Of a DNA stretch of 30,528 bases, positions 17,447-24,866 are shown piece after piece. The position numbers and the translations under genes were made by a program. Each line of letters begins with the position of its first letter. Position 1 is the first letter of the stretch. The DNA is from Snodgrassella alvi_G (GTDB lineage: Bacteria > Pseudomonadota > Gammaproteobacteria > Burkholderiales > Neisseriaceae), in assembly GCA_946478525.1 (NCBI GenBank), contig CAMLCH010000032.1, positions 1 to 30,528 of the forward strand. The letters run 5' to 3'. The notes beneath the pieces are model-generated. The model saw only the letters and a list, made by a program, of their open reading frames with translations. It had not been told where the DNA came from and did not search any database.

Positions 17447-18178
17447 ATGACTTCTTTCATGCCTGTTGAAGAAAATAAACATTGTCAGGATATGTCTTTC
17501 AGTGACAATGATTTATATCAGTACATAGTATTGTGTGATTTTGATGGAACCATCAGTGAAAAAGATGTGACTGATACTTTGTTAGAACATTTTGGTAATG
17601 ACAAATGCGCTCAATTGGAACAACAATGGCTGGATGGTGTTATTGGATCTCGTGACTGTATGCGTGAGCAAATAGCTAATATGGATGCTAGTCTGGTACA
17701 AGTAAATGAAGTTCTGGCGCAAATTAACATTGATCCGACATTTTTAGCATTTGTGGAGCTAGCAAAGCGTGAACATTTAAATATACATATTGTCAGTGAC
17801 GGACTGGATTATGCGATACAATCTGTTTTAAAGCGCTATAAACTGGATTTTATTCCTGTTTTTGCTAATAAATTATTGCATGACTCTCAACGGAGCTGGC
17901 GATTGCAATTTCCTTATGCCAATATAAATTGTGTTAAAGCCAGTGGTAATTGTAAATGTCACCATCGCCGTCAGTTAGCTGATTACAAAAAGGTGTTTTA
18001 TGTTGGTGATGGGACATCAGATTTTTGTGTTGCTGATAAAGTAGATTTGGTTTTTGCCAAAGATAAATTAATTGATTTTTGTCGGCAGCAGCAAATTCTA
18101 TATCAGCCTATTCATGCTTTCAGTGATGTGGTTGCAGCCTTACCTAACTTGATTAAAGCAGAATCAGCTCATTGCTGA
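17447..18178 (+). CDS. HAD-superfamily phosphatase, MtnX/SerB-like
   Basis: Predicted cytoplasmic phosphatase of 243 residues. HAD motifs are clear: DFDGT with nucleophile Asp31 and Asp33, the motif II serine in HIVSDGLDYAI, and GDGTSDFCVA (motif III/IV acids). The CVKASGNCKCHH segment before the last motif resembles the Cys-Lys segment of MtnX-type phosphatases, hence the subgroup call. The substrate is unknown. No other methionine-salvage gene is nearby, so an MtnX role in salvage is unlikely here. It is the first gene of a five-gene plus-strand set (42 nt to the next). The first ATG is used; it lacks a good ribosome site, and an ATG 12 nt or 45 nt downstream is possible. Confidence 0.82.
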   Translation: MTSFMPVEENKHCQDMSFSDNDLYQYIVLCDFDGTISEKDVTDTLLEHFGNDKCAQLEQQWLDGVIGSRDCMREQIANMDASLVQVNEVLAQINIDPTFLAFVELAKREHLNIHIVSDGLDYAIQSVLKRYKLDFIPVFANKLLHDSQRSWRLQFPYANINCVKASGNCKCHHRRQLADYKKVFYVGDGTSDFCVADKVDLVFAKDKLIDFCRQQQILYQPIHAFSDVVAALPNLIKAESAHC

Positions 18179-18220
18179 GAATGTATGGTATAAGGCTTTA
18201 ATAAAAAACGACTCCTTATT

Positions 18221-19060
18221 ATGATTCAAGATTCTTCCTATTTTTTAAACGGTAACCGTAACGGTGTGCTGTTAATTCATGGTTTAACTGGTACACCTAA
18301 TGAAATGCGTATTATTGCTAAAGGGTTAAATCAAGCTGGATTTACCGTTTATGCCATGCAACTGGCTGGGCATTGTGGCGATGAAGCAGATTTATGCCGA
18401 ACAACCTGGCATGACTGGTACCAAAGTGTCCAACAAGCTGCAGATTTTCTTAAACAACATGTCGATCATCTTTTTGTAGCTGGTTTATCTATGGGTGCAC
18501 TGCTCTCGCTGAAGCTTGCTGCTGATTACCCACAATTGGTAAAAGGTGTGGGTGTATACGGAGTTACCTTTACTTATGATGGCTGGTCAATGCCATTCTG
18601 GGCTAAACAACTTTTTTTCTTACTGACTTTTCTTAAAAAACTGCATTTGTTTCAGAAAACCTCATTTATTGAAAAACCACCCTATGGCCTTAAGGATGAG
18701 CGTATTCGGGCAACTGTAGCCGCCAGTATGTTTAGTGGTGACAGTACAGCTGCCGGTTTGGCTGGTAATCCTTTTCCGGCTCTGGCAGAAATGCAATGGC
18801 TGGCTAAAAAGGTACGTCAGCAATTACCGCAAGTCATTGCCCCTTGTCTGATCATGCATTCCGGACATGATGATATTGCCAATATCAATACCAATGCCAG
18901 ATTAGTTGAGAAAAATGTCAGTGGTCCAACTCGGTTTGTAGTATTAGATGACAGTTATCATCTGATTACTATAGATCGTCAACGGCGCGAAGTCATAAAT
19001 GAATCGGTACAATTTTTCCAGAATATTACTCAGTCGGCTAGTCTTAATCAGGCTTTATAA
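18221..19060 (+). CDS. alpha/beta hydrolase (carboxylesterase/lipase-like)
   Basis: Predicted serine hydrolase of 279 residues resembling Est30-type carboxylesterases and monoacylglycerol lipases. The oxyanion motif is VLLIHGLTGTPNEMR (about 16-30), the nucleophile elbow GLSMG has Ser90, the acid is in HSGHDD (Asp217 or 218), and the base is His247 in SYHLITID. A hydrophobic lid-like insert (about 122-148, with FFLLTFLKKLHLF) suggests a lipophilic substrate. There is no signal peptide, so it should be cytoplasmic or membrane-associated. It lies 42 nt after the HAD gene and 14 nt before the first SMR-like gene, so it is probably in one operon. It may release or transfer an acyl group in the cluster's pathway; this is inference. 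Confidence 0.85.
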   Translation: MIQDSSYFLNGNRNGVLLIHGLTGTPNEMRIIAKGLNQAGFTVYAMQLAGHCGDEADLCRTTWHDWYQSVQQAADFLKQHVDHLFVAGLSMGALLSLKLAADYPQLVKGVGVYGVTFTYDGWSMPFWAKQLFFLLTFLKKLHLFQKTSFIEKPPYGLKDERIRATVAASMFSGDSTAAGLAGNPFPALAEMQWLAKKVRQQLPQVIAPCLIMHSGHDDIANINTNARLVEKNVSGPTRFVVLDDSYHLITIDRQRREVINESVQFFQNITQSASLNQAL

Positions 19061-19074
19061 CGGAAAGAATTCTC

Positions 19075-19431
19075 ATGACCTTGCTTGTTTTTATTTTATG
19101 GCTGGCCAATATTTGTTTTGATACGCTGGGACAAACGGCTTTCAAATATGCGGCAATTGCACCAGAAAATCGCAATGGTTGGTATTACTGGGTGGATTTA
19201 TTCCGCAACTACTGGCTTTGGATTGGTATTGGATCCTATGTAGCTGAATTTTTATTATGGCTGGCGTTTCTCAGTGAAGTACCATTGTCACAAGGAATTT
19301 TGCTTGGGTCGGTTAATATTATTGTACTAATGCTAGTTGGCAGAGTTTTATTTCAGGAAAAGCTAACCCGTTTTCGGTTGTTAGGCATGTTTTGTATTGC
19401 GGTCGGTGTAGTGTTGGTAGGAGCATCCTAA
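19075..19431 (+). CDS. small SMR/EamA-type membrane protein, subunit 1
   Basis: A 118-residue protein with four predicted membrane segments (about 2-20, 44-63, 68-88 and 94-116). It shows the drug/metabolite-transporter half-size layout of EmrE, ArnE and ArnF proteins. The block FDTLGQTAFK in the first helix has a near-copy in the next gene. Such pairs usually work as heterodimers in the inner membrane. Known examples flip undecaprenyl-phosphate-linked sugars (ArnEF) or export amines (MdtIJ). The substrate here is unknown. It overlaps the next gene by one base (TAATG), so the pair is translationally coupled and probably equimolar. A GGAAAG sequence precedes its ATG. Confidence 0.85.
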   Translation: MTLLVFILWLANICFDTLGQTAFKYAAIAPENRNGWYYWVDLFRNYWLWIGIGSYVAEFLLWLAFLSEVPLSQGILLGSVNIIVLMLVGRVLFQEKLTRFRLLGMFCIAVGVVLVGAS

Positions 19432-19826
19432 TGCGTAAATTTTATCTGATTGGATTTGCACTTTTGTTGTTGTTTGACACTATTGGACAAAGCAGTTTTA
19501 AATTAACTGCTATACATGCTCAGCCTCTGCAAGCCAATATAGAATGGATAGCTCGTGTTTTTGCCAAACCATGGGTTTATATTGCTATTTTTGGTTATAT
19601 TGGTGCCTTTTTTACCTGGATGACCTTGCTTAAAAAAGCACCTGTAGGGCCTGCTTTTGCTGCTTCGCACTTAGAAGTAGTGACTGTCATGTTGGTTTCA
19701 GCTTTTCTGTTTCACGAACATATTACCGTGATTAGAATAATTGGTGCTATCTTTATTGTTGCTGGTATTATTTTTCTGGCGTTTGCGGAAAAAGAGCTGG
19801 TACAAACCGACATAAGCAAAAACTAA
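19431..19826 (+). CDS. small SMR/EamA-type membrane protein, subunit 2
   Basis: Partner of the preceding gene, 131 residues with four predicted membrane segments (about 4-22, 47-65, 75-95 and 98-118) and a short polar tail. The first helix has FDTIGQSSFK, clearly related to FDTLGQTAFK in its neighbour. ATG 19431 is chosen over an upstream in-frame start because it gives the family N-terminus MRKFYLIGFA and forms the TAATG overlap. The two are diverged enough to be a heterodimer and not a recent tandem duplication. Role: export or flipping of the cluster's product or intermediate (inference). Confidence 0.85.
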   Translation: MRKFYLIGFALLLLFDTIGQSSFKLTAIHAQPLQANIEWIARVFAKPWVYIAIFGYIGAFFTWMTLLKKAPVGPAFAASHLEVVTVMLVSAFLFHEHITVIRIIGAIFIVAGIIFLAFAEKELVQTDISKN

Positions 19827-19867
19827 GAAGCATCCTAAATTTATCGCTGACACTGGTGATATATCGT

Positions 19868-21058
19868 ATGATGAAACGTCATTATGAAAATCCGCCTACC
19901 GCGGGTTTGCCATTAACGTGGCGAGACTGGTTACCTGCTAAACAACCACTAGCTACTATTGCTAGTGAATTTCTTCAGTTACCGGAAGTAGAAATAACTT
20001 GTTCAGCTACTGCCGCTCTGGTCATCACCCTCAGCTGTCTGGCACAGTATCAACCGCAGCGAAAAACAGTTATTATCCCTGCATATACCTGCCCATTAGT
20101 TGCTTTGGCCATTCACCATTGCGGTTTGCGCATCCAATTATGTGATTTACAAGTAGATAGTATAGATTTTGATATCGAACAACTGGCTAGCCTGATTAAT
20201 GACAATGTGTTAGCTGTGGTGCCAACCCATCTGGGTGGACGAGTAACTGATGTGCAGACGATCAAGCAGCTTGTTCAAAATCATCAAATCACAGTTATAG
20301 AAGATGCAGCACAGGCGATGGGTGCAGATGTAGGTCATGACGGTGATGTTGTCATATTTAGCATGGCTGCCGGTAAAGGGCTGACAATGTATGAAGGCGG
20401 ATTGTTAGCAACTCAGGATGGCCAATTGCGTGATCAACTTCAAAAGACAGCTCGTAAACTATTATCTTGGCAGACGAAGTGGGAAGTACAGCGAACTATC
20501 GAATTACTGGGTTACACCGCGTTATATCATCCTTTTGGCTTACATTTTGTTTATGGCATCGGTCGTCGTAAAGCATTACGTCAGCAGCAATTAATCACCG
20601 CGGTAGGTGACGATTTTGATTTTGCTATACCTATGCATCAGGTGGGTAAGTGGCGACAAAATGTTGCTGCGAATGCTTTTGCCCGTTTACCTTCTTTTTT
20701 GCATTTGCTACAGCAGCAGGCACAGCAGCGTATTGAACAGTTAAGTAACATTGCTGGAGTGGAGGTGATTCAGGACAAACATGGTCAGGGTGTATGGCCA
20801 TTTTTGATGTTACTGTTGCCGACTGCACAGCAACGTGATGCTGTAATGAATAAATTATGGGTTAGTCCACTGGGCGTGACGCGTTTATTTATTCATACCT
20901 TGCCACAATACGATTATTTACAACCAATTGTCCCGGCTATTAATATGCCCAATGCACAAGCTTTCGCTGCGCGTATGCTGACCATTACCAATAGCCCGTG
21001 GTTGACTGAAGCTCAATTTGCGCAAATTTGTGACGTTATTCAAACTATAGTTGCCTGA
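19868..21058 (+). CDS. DegT/DnrJ/EryC1-type PLP-dependent enzyme
   Basis: A 396-residue fold-type I PLP enzyme related to sugar aminotransferases of the DegT family. Visible features are the N-terminal block PAYTCPLVALAIHHCGLR (about 71-88), IEDAAQAMGA with the PLP-pyridine Asp146, and FSMAAGKGLTMYEGG with PLP lysine Lys170. Since Lys and Asp are kept, it should be catalytic, most likely transferring an amino group to a keto compound. No nucleotide-sugar genes are nearby, so a sugar substrate is doubtful. ATG 19868 (MMKRHYENPP) has GGTGA upstream and is preferred to a GTG 12 nt earlier. Its last 19 nt overlap the 3' end of the convergent ureohydrolase gene. Confidence 0.82.
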   Translation: MMKRHYENPPTAGLPLTWRDWLPAKQPLATIASEFLQLPEVEITCSATAALVITLSCLAQYQPQRKTVIIPAYTCPLVALAIHHCGLRIQLCDLQVDSIDFDIEQLASLINDNVLAVVPTHLGGRVTDVQTIKQLVQNHQITVIEDAAQAMGADVGHDGDVVIFSMAAGKGLTMYEGGLLATQDGQLRDQLQKTARKLLSWQTKWEVQRTIELLGYTALYHPFGLHFVYGIGRRKALRQQQLITAVGDDFDFAIPMHQVGKWRQNVAANAFARLPSFLHLLQQQAQQRIEQLSNIAGVEVIQDKHGQGVWPFLMLLLPTAQQRDAVMNKLWVSPLGVTRLFIHTLPQYDYLQPIVPAINMPNAQAFAARMLTITNSPWLTEAQFAQICDVIQTIVA

Positions 21059-21930
21059 TGGTGTGTCAAAGCTGTCAGCAGTATTTGATTAACAGCATGA
21101 TGCTGAGTTTGCCATGCCGATAGCGTATTTGCAGCAATAGGTTCTTGTTTATCCATTGCGCTTAGTATGCGTTTAAGCAGACTCTGATATTGCCATTGAG
21201 ATACTTCTCCCGTAATGTCACTGCCAATAATGCGCTGATCCAAAGCGCGAATTACTGTCAGTACATCCTCTAGTTGCATACGTCCCTGATCCCAATTGGT
21301 TTGCACCACATTTTTGGCCAGTACATCCTTATCTATCGACAAATAGATTGGTTGCTGACTTGATTGCTGGGTATGAATAAACGAATTTACTAATTCTGCC
21401 GGCGAACCAAAGGCATGAAATGCGTTTTGCAGACCAAATTTTTTGGCCCAGCCAATTTTTACATCCATACACCAGTAAGTTAATTTATTTTTCAGCAATG
21501 GTGTCAGTCGATTTTCCCAGCTATGTGCTAAGCCAATATCATTTGAAGTAATGCCCAAAACATGAACATGACTAACAAAAGGTAACTGTGCTACATAACT
21601 TACCCACGATCCACAATGAATGCCGAATAAATAGCGCATATTGTCGGGATGATTATCAAAAATCACAACTTGTATGGGTTTGACAGAACTAAAATAATTT
21701 TGCAGACGCTGAATGAGAAACAGAGAAATATGGTGATAATCACCACTTCCCATAAAAACTGTGCCGGGATGTGGTGGTAATTGTGGTTCTAAATACGTTT
21801 GTAATTGTTGAAATTGAGAATATGAACAACCAAAGCGAATCTTTTCTTGCCAGTCACTCAGTTCAATTTTTAGTGCATTTTCGAATTCGCCTGTACTTTG
21901 ATCGAAATCCAGAACAACGGTGTTATTCAT
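21040..21930 (-). CDS. divergent arginase/agmatinase-fold ureohydrolase
   Basis: Predicted metal-dependent hydrolase of the ureohydrolase superfamily, 296 residues. The binuclear-metal motifs are recognisable though unusual: MGSGDYHH (60-67, in place of GGDHS), FDNHPDN (D92, H94, D96, matching DxHxD) and SIDKDVLA (D200, D202, matching SxDxD). A GSDITGEVS segment near 236-244 corresponds to the conserved Glu region. The set of ligands suggests activity on a C-N bond of a guanidine or related group, but sequence around the sites is unlike typical arginase, agmatinase or formimidoylglutamase, so the substrate is open. ATG 21930 (MNNTVVLDFD) is preferred to a frame extending to 22077, which would lie deep inside the upstream gene. 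It overlaps that gene by 8 nt and is the last of three minus-strand genes. Confidence 0.78.
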   Translation of the reverse strand: MNNTVVLDFDQSTGEFENALKIELSDWQEKIRFGCSYSQFQQLQTYLEPQLPPHPGTVFMGSGDYHHISLFLIQRLQNYFSSVKPIQVVIFDNHPDNMRYLFGIHCGSWVSYVAQLPFVSHVHVLGITSNDIGLAHSWENRLTPLLKNKLTYWCMDVKIGWAKKFGLQNAFHAFGSPAELVNSFIHTQQSSQQPIYLSIDKDVLAKNVVQTNWDQGRMQLEDVLTVIRALDQRIIGSDITGEVSQWQYQSLLKRILSAMDKQEPIAANTLSAWQTQHHAVNQILLTALTHHQATIV

Positions 21931-23014
21931 TGCAATTTTTTGCCTGCTGATGTTGTTTAGAAACGTTTTCCTGCCAATTCTTATCCTGTTCAAATCGACT
22001 ACTGATTTTTTTAAGAATATTTCTAAGCAATGGATTACGTACGTAGACCATATGTTTGGTAAAAGTAAATTTCGCACCCAGTGAGGATTTAACTTCAGGA
22101 TCCGTCCATCCAGCTACATAATAGTCCAGACCTTGTTGTCTGGCATAATCAAGATTATAAAACCAGCTCAGAAAATATAAATTTAGCTCTCGCGCTAATG
22201 GATAGTCAAAACCGATGTACTTATCCACCAACATATTATTGACAATAAAACAAATATTATAACCAACCAATTGTTCATGATGATGGTAAGTGAAGATGCG
22301 TGCCTGATTTTTCACATCCTGTAGTAACTCTGTAAAGAATGCTTTAGTCAATAAATCGAAATGAATATCACTTTGTTGATATACATTTAAATACAATTGG
22401 TAAAACTGTTCTAAAACAGCTGCATCAAAAAAACAACCATCACCACTATGTAAACAATTAATTTCTACATATTGCTGTGATTTCAGCTTACGGCGAAAAT
22501 TTTTACGACGCTGATAAGATAAACGTCCCAGATATTCATTAATATCCGCAAAATCAATAGGTACCCAGGCCAGAGCTTGCCCTTCTACTTCAATAAACCC
22601 CTGATTTTGCAAAGCCTGAATAAAAGTTGCAGAATATTGATTAGCATATTCAGCTAATAATGGTGATTGTTGTGGTATGTCTTTAACAATTAGCAGGGGC
22701 GATTTTTGCCCGTATTGCAGTTTAATTTCTTTTGCTAACTGTTCCGGTGATAATTTATCAGACAGTAATATATATTCTGATACTGTAGTACCAATAAAAG
22801 TCGTCAGTGGTCGAAGAAATTTTTGCCATTTATTAAAAAAAGGGAGTTTTCTTACCTTACGCTGTAAATCGTGATCAGCCGTAGTCAGTAAATCAAAGTG
22901 CGCTGTAAATGCTGGTATTTCATCATGCAGTTGCCAGGCGGTAAAATCCTGCGGTGGATGAGTCAGAAAATTGCTGACTAACTCATTTGGTTCTAGTTGA
23001 GTGAGATATTTCAT
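21923..23014 (-). CDS. FemAB/GNAT-like acyltransferase
   Basis: A 363-residue protein resembling the GNAT-fold FemAB-like group (Acetyltransf_6 and the 'peptidogalycan biosynthesis' family). The C-terminal half carries the signature LGRLSYQRRKNFRRKLK (about 163-179), then a second GNAT repeat with ARIFTYHHHEQLVGYNICF and VDKYIGFDYPLARELNLYF. The N-terminal half is less clear. Relatives transfer acyl or aminoacyl groups to amines, using acyl-CoA or aminoacyl-tRNA as donor. It sits between a class III aminotransferase gene (52 nt upstream, with a hairpin in the gap) and the ureohydrolase (8-nt overlap), so acylation of an amine made by these enzymes is a reasonable guess. Confidence 0.72.
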   Translation of the reverse strand: MKYLTQLEPNELVSNFLTHPPQDFTAWQLHDEIPAFTAHFDLLTTADHDLQRKVRKLPFFNKWQKFLRPLTTFIGTTVSEYILLSDKLSPEQLAKEIKLQYGQKSPLLIVKDIPQQSPLLAEYANQYSATFIQALQNQGFIEVEGQALAWVPIDFADINEYLGRLSYQRRKNFRRKLKSQQYVEINCLHSGDGCFFDAAVLEQFYQLYLNVYQQSDIHFDLLTKAFFTELLQDVKNQARIFTYHHHEQLVGYNICFIVNNMLVDKYIGFDYPLARELNLYFLSWFYNLDYARQQGLDYYVAGWTDPEVKSSLGAKFTFTKHMVYVRNPLLRNILKKISSRFEQDKNWQENVSKQHQQAKNCNE

Positions 23015-23031
23015 AAAATCCTGTGGCGAAA

Positions 23032-23050
23032 GCTGTTTAGATTAAACAGC
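23032..23050 (-). other. intercistronic hairpin in the minus-strand operon
   Basis: A perfect 8-bp stem, GCTGTTTA (23032-23039) and TAAACAGC (23043-23050), with a 3-nt loop, lies in the 52-nt gap between the aminotransferase stop and the acyltransferase start. On the minus strand it is followed by TTTCG, a poor T-tract, so partial termination or 3'-end protection is more likely than a full stop. Confidence 0.5.
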
Positions 23051-23066
23051 CTCCGCTTTACGTGGC

Positions 23067-24494
23067 CTAAGCGTTTAATTCTTTTTTAGCACGCGTAATC
23101 AACTGATCCAGTAAATCAATACCCTGATCAATTTCCTGTTTGCTGATATGCAGAGAAGGAGCAAAAGTAATGACATTTTTGTAATAGCCACCAATATCCA
23201 ATACTAAACCCATTTTCTGACCATTCCAGTCCAAGTCACCAGACATGCCGATATCCACCATCTTGTCGACAAGGGCTTTATTCGGTGTAAATCCGTCTTC
23301 AGTACAGATCTCTGCACGTAAAGCCAGACCTAATCCATCAACTTCGCCAATTTCTTGATGACGTTGTTCCAACGTTTTCAGACCTTCAAGGAAATAGGCT
23401 CCGCTTTCCATAACCATCTTTTCATAGTCAGTTTCAGCCATCATCTTGAATACTTCCAGACCAACGGCTGTACCTAAAGGATTTGAAGCAAAAGTGGAGT
23501 GAGTAGAACCAGCAGGGAAAATTTGCGGATTAATCAACTCTTCACGAGCCCATAAACCTCCTAAAGGATTCAGACCATTGGTGAGTGCTTTTGCAAATAC
23601 CAGCATATCTGGTTGCACATCAAAATGCTCAATTGACCAGAGCTTACCAGTACGGTAAAAGCCCATCTGAATCTCATCCACAACCAATAAAATACCATAT
23701 TGATCCAGAACTTTTTTCAATCCTTTAAAATAATTTTTGGGTGGCACAATATAGCCACCTGTGCCCTGTAATGGTTCTACATAAAAAGCAGCGTATTCTG
23801 CTTGTCCGGCTTTGGGATCCCATACACCGTGATATTCAGTTTCAAACAAGCGTGCAAAATCAGCAACCAGATGTTCACCATATTCTTCGGCAGTCATGCC
23901 TCTAGGGCGACGGAAGGGATAAGGAAAAGGAATAAACATCGCGCGATCACCAAAATGACCGTAACGACGGCGATATCGGAAACTAGATGTAATAGATGAT
24001 GCACCTAAGGTACGTCCATGATAGCCACCTTCAAAGGCAAACATCAGTGTTTTCCCATTTGACGCATTACGGATAATTTTTAGAGAATCCTCAATACATT
24101 GTGAACCACCAACATTAAAATGTACCCGACCATCACGACCAAATTTTTGTTTCATATCCAGAGCAATTGTTTTCGCCAGCTCAATTTTAGTCGGATGCAA
24201 ATACTGACTTGCGCACTGTGGCAAAGTGTCAACCTGTTTTTTTAAAACTGAATTCAGTCGCTCATTAGCGTAGCCAAAATTACAAGCCGAATACCACATC
24301 TGCAAATCCAGATATGGTGTGTTATTCTTATCGTACATATAGCTGCCTTCACAGCCATCAAAAATTTTAGGTGGGTTCACATAATGAACTGTATCACCAA
24401 AGGAACAATATTTAGCTTCATCAGCTAATAACGTTGCATCGTCCAGACGATTTTTAAGCGTCTCTGCACAAGGCTTACTCATCATTAAATCCAT
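23067..24494 (-). CDS. class III PLP-dependent aminotransferase
   Basis: A 475-residue aminotransferase of the class III (omega-aminotransferase) type, first gene of the minus-strand set. Key sites are the PLP-phosphate region GGSQCIEDSLKI and FEGGYHGRT (about 129-161), VVDEIQMGFYRTGKLW with the PLP Asp273, and FAKALTNG with PLP lysine Lys302. Such enzymes act on terminal amines (ornithine, diaminobutyrate, GABA, lysine, polyamines). An insertion rich in aromatic and basic residues (about 170-200, YRRRYGHFGDRAMFIPFPYPFRRPRG) looks family-specific. The exact substrate is not predictable by eye. ATG 24494 is used; codons 4 and 5 are also ATG. A TATAAT lies about 50 nt upstream. Confidence 0.88.
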   Translation of the reverse strand: MDLMMSKPCAETLKNRLDDATLLADEAKYCSFGDTVHYVNPPKIFDGCEGSYMYDKNNTPYLDLQMWYSACNFGYANERLNSVLKKQVDTLPQCASQYLHPTKIELAKTIALDMKQKFGRDGRVHFNVGGSQCIEDSLKIIRNASNGKTLMFAFEGGYHGRTLGASSITSSFRYRRRYGHFGDRAMFIPFPYPFRRPRGMTAEEYGEHLVADFARLFETEYHGVWDPKAGQAEYAAFYVEPLQGTGGYIVPPKNYFKGLKKVLDQYGILLVVDEIQMGFYRTGKLWSIEHFDVQPDMLVFAKALTNGLNPLGGLWAREELINPQIFPAGSTHSTFASNPLGTAVGLEVFKMMAETDYEKMVMESGAYFLEGLKTLEQRHQEIGEVDGLGLALRAEICTEDGFTPNKALVDKMVDIGMSGDLDWNGQKMGLVLDIGGYYKNVITFAPSLHISKQEIDQGIDLLDQLITRAKKELNA

Positions 24495-24866
24495 TCATCT
24501 TTAATAAAATAGCTTATAAAATAAAGCATCAATTAAATACCATTATATCGCGTTAAGTGATTTATAACGAAATAAAGAAAAAATTTAAAATTTAGATTTA
24601 ATAAAAATAAATTCAGCGATTAACTCATTTGATAGTTAGCTTAAAAAAAGCAAATATTAATAAAAATATCATAATAAAAAAACAAAATACCAAGGTTGGC
24701 TTAAATAATCTTAAATATCCTTCTTATTTAATAAGGGTAACTATTTAATTTTAATTTTGAAAAAAGCTAAATTAGCGGAAAATTTACTAATATTGACTTA
24801 TCACTTAGCTTAAATATCTCCACAAACACTCATAATAACTATATAAATCCTGCGTACGGTTACATC
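24495..24866. other. AT-rich divergent intergenic region
   Basis: A 372-bp gap between the aminotransferase (minus) and the decayed transporter (plus). No gene is visible. It should hold the promoter of the minus-strand cluster genes; one perfect -10 hexamer is listed separately. Confidence 0.5.
24542..24547 (-). promoter_or_regulatory. possible -10 element for the aminotransferase operon
   Basis: A perfect TATAAT on the minus strand, 47 nt upstream of the aminotransferase ATG. The -35 region at 16-18 nt spacing is poor (TTCGTT or similar), so an activator might be needed if this promoter is real. Confidence 0.35.

Noticed and set aside
17447..18178. Methionine-salvage enzyme MtnX
   Set aside because: Only the fold and a Cys-Lys segment resemble MtnX; no other salvage gene is present, so the function was left open.
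19856..19867. GTG start for the DegT-type gene
   Set aside because: The GGTGA sequence containing this GTG works better as the ribosome site for ATG 19868.
21093..21105. Terminator for the plus-strand cluster genes (CAGCAT-G-ATGCTG)
   Set aside because: The loop is a single base and no T-tract follows; it lies inside the ureohydrolase coding sequence.
21931..22077. N-terminal extension of the ureohydrolase
   Set aside because: It would overlap the acyltransferase gene by over 150 nt and has no resemblance to the fold's start.
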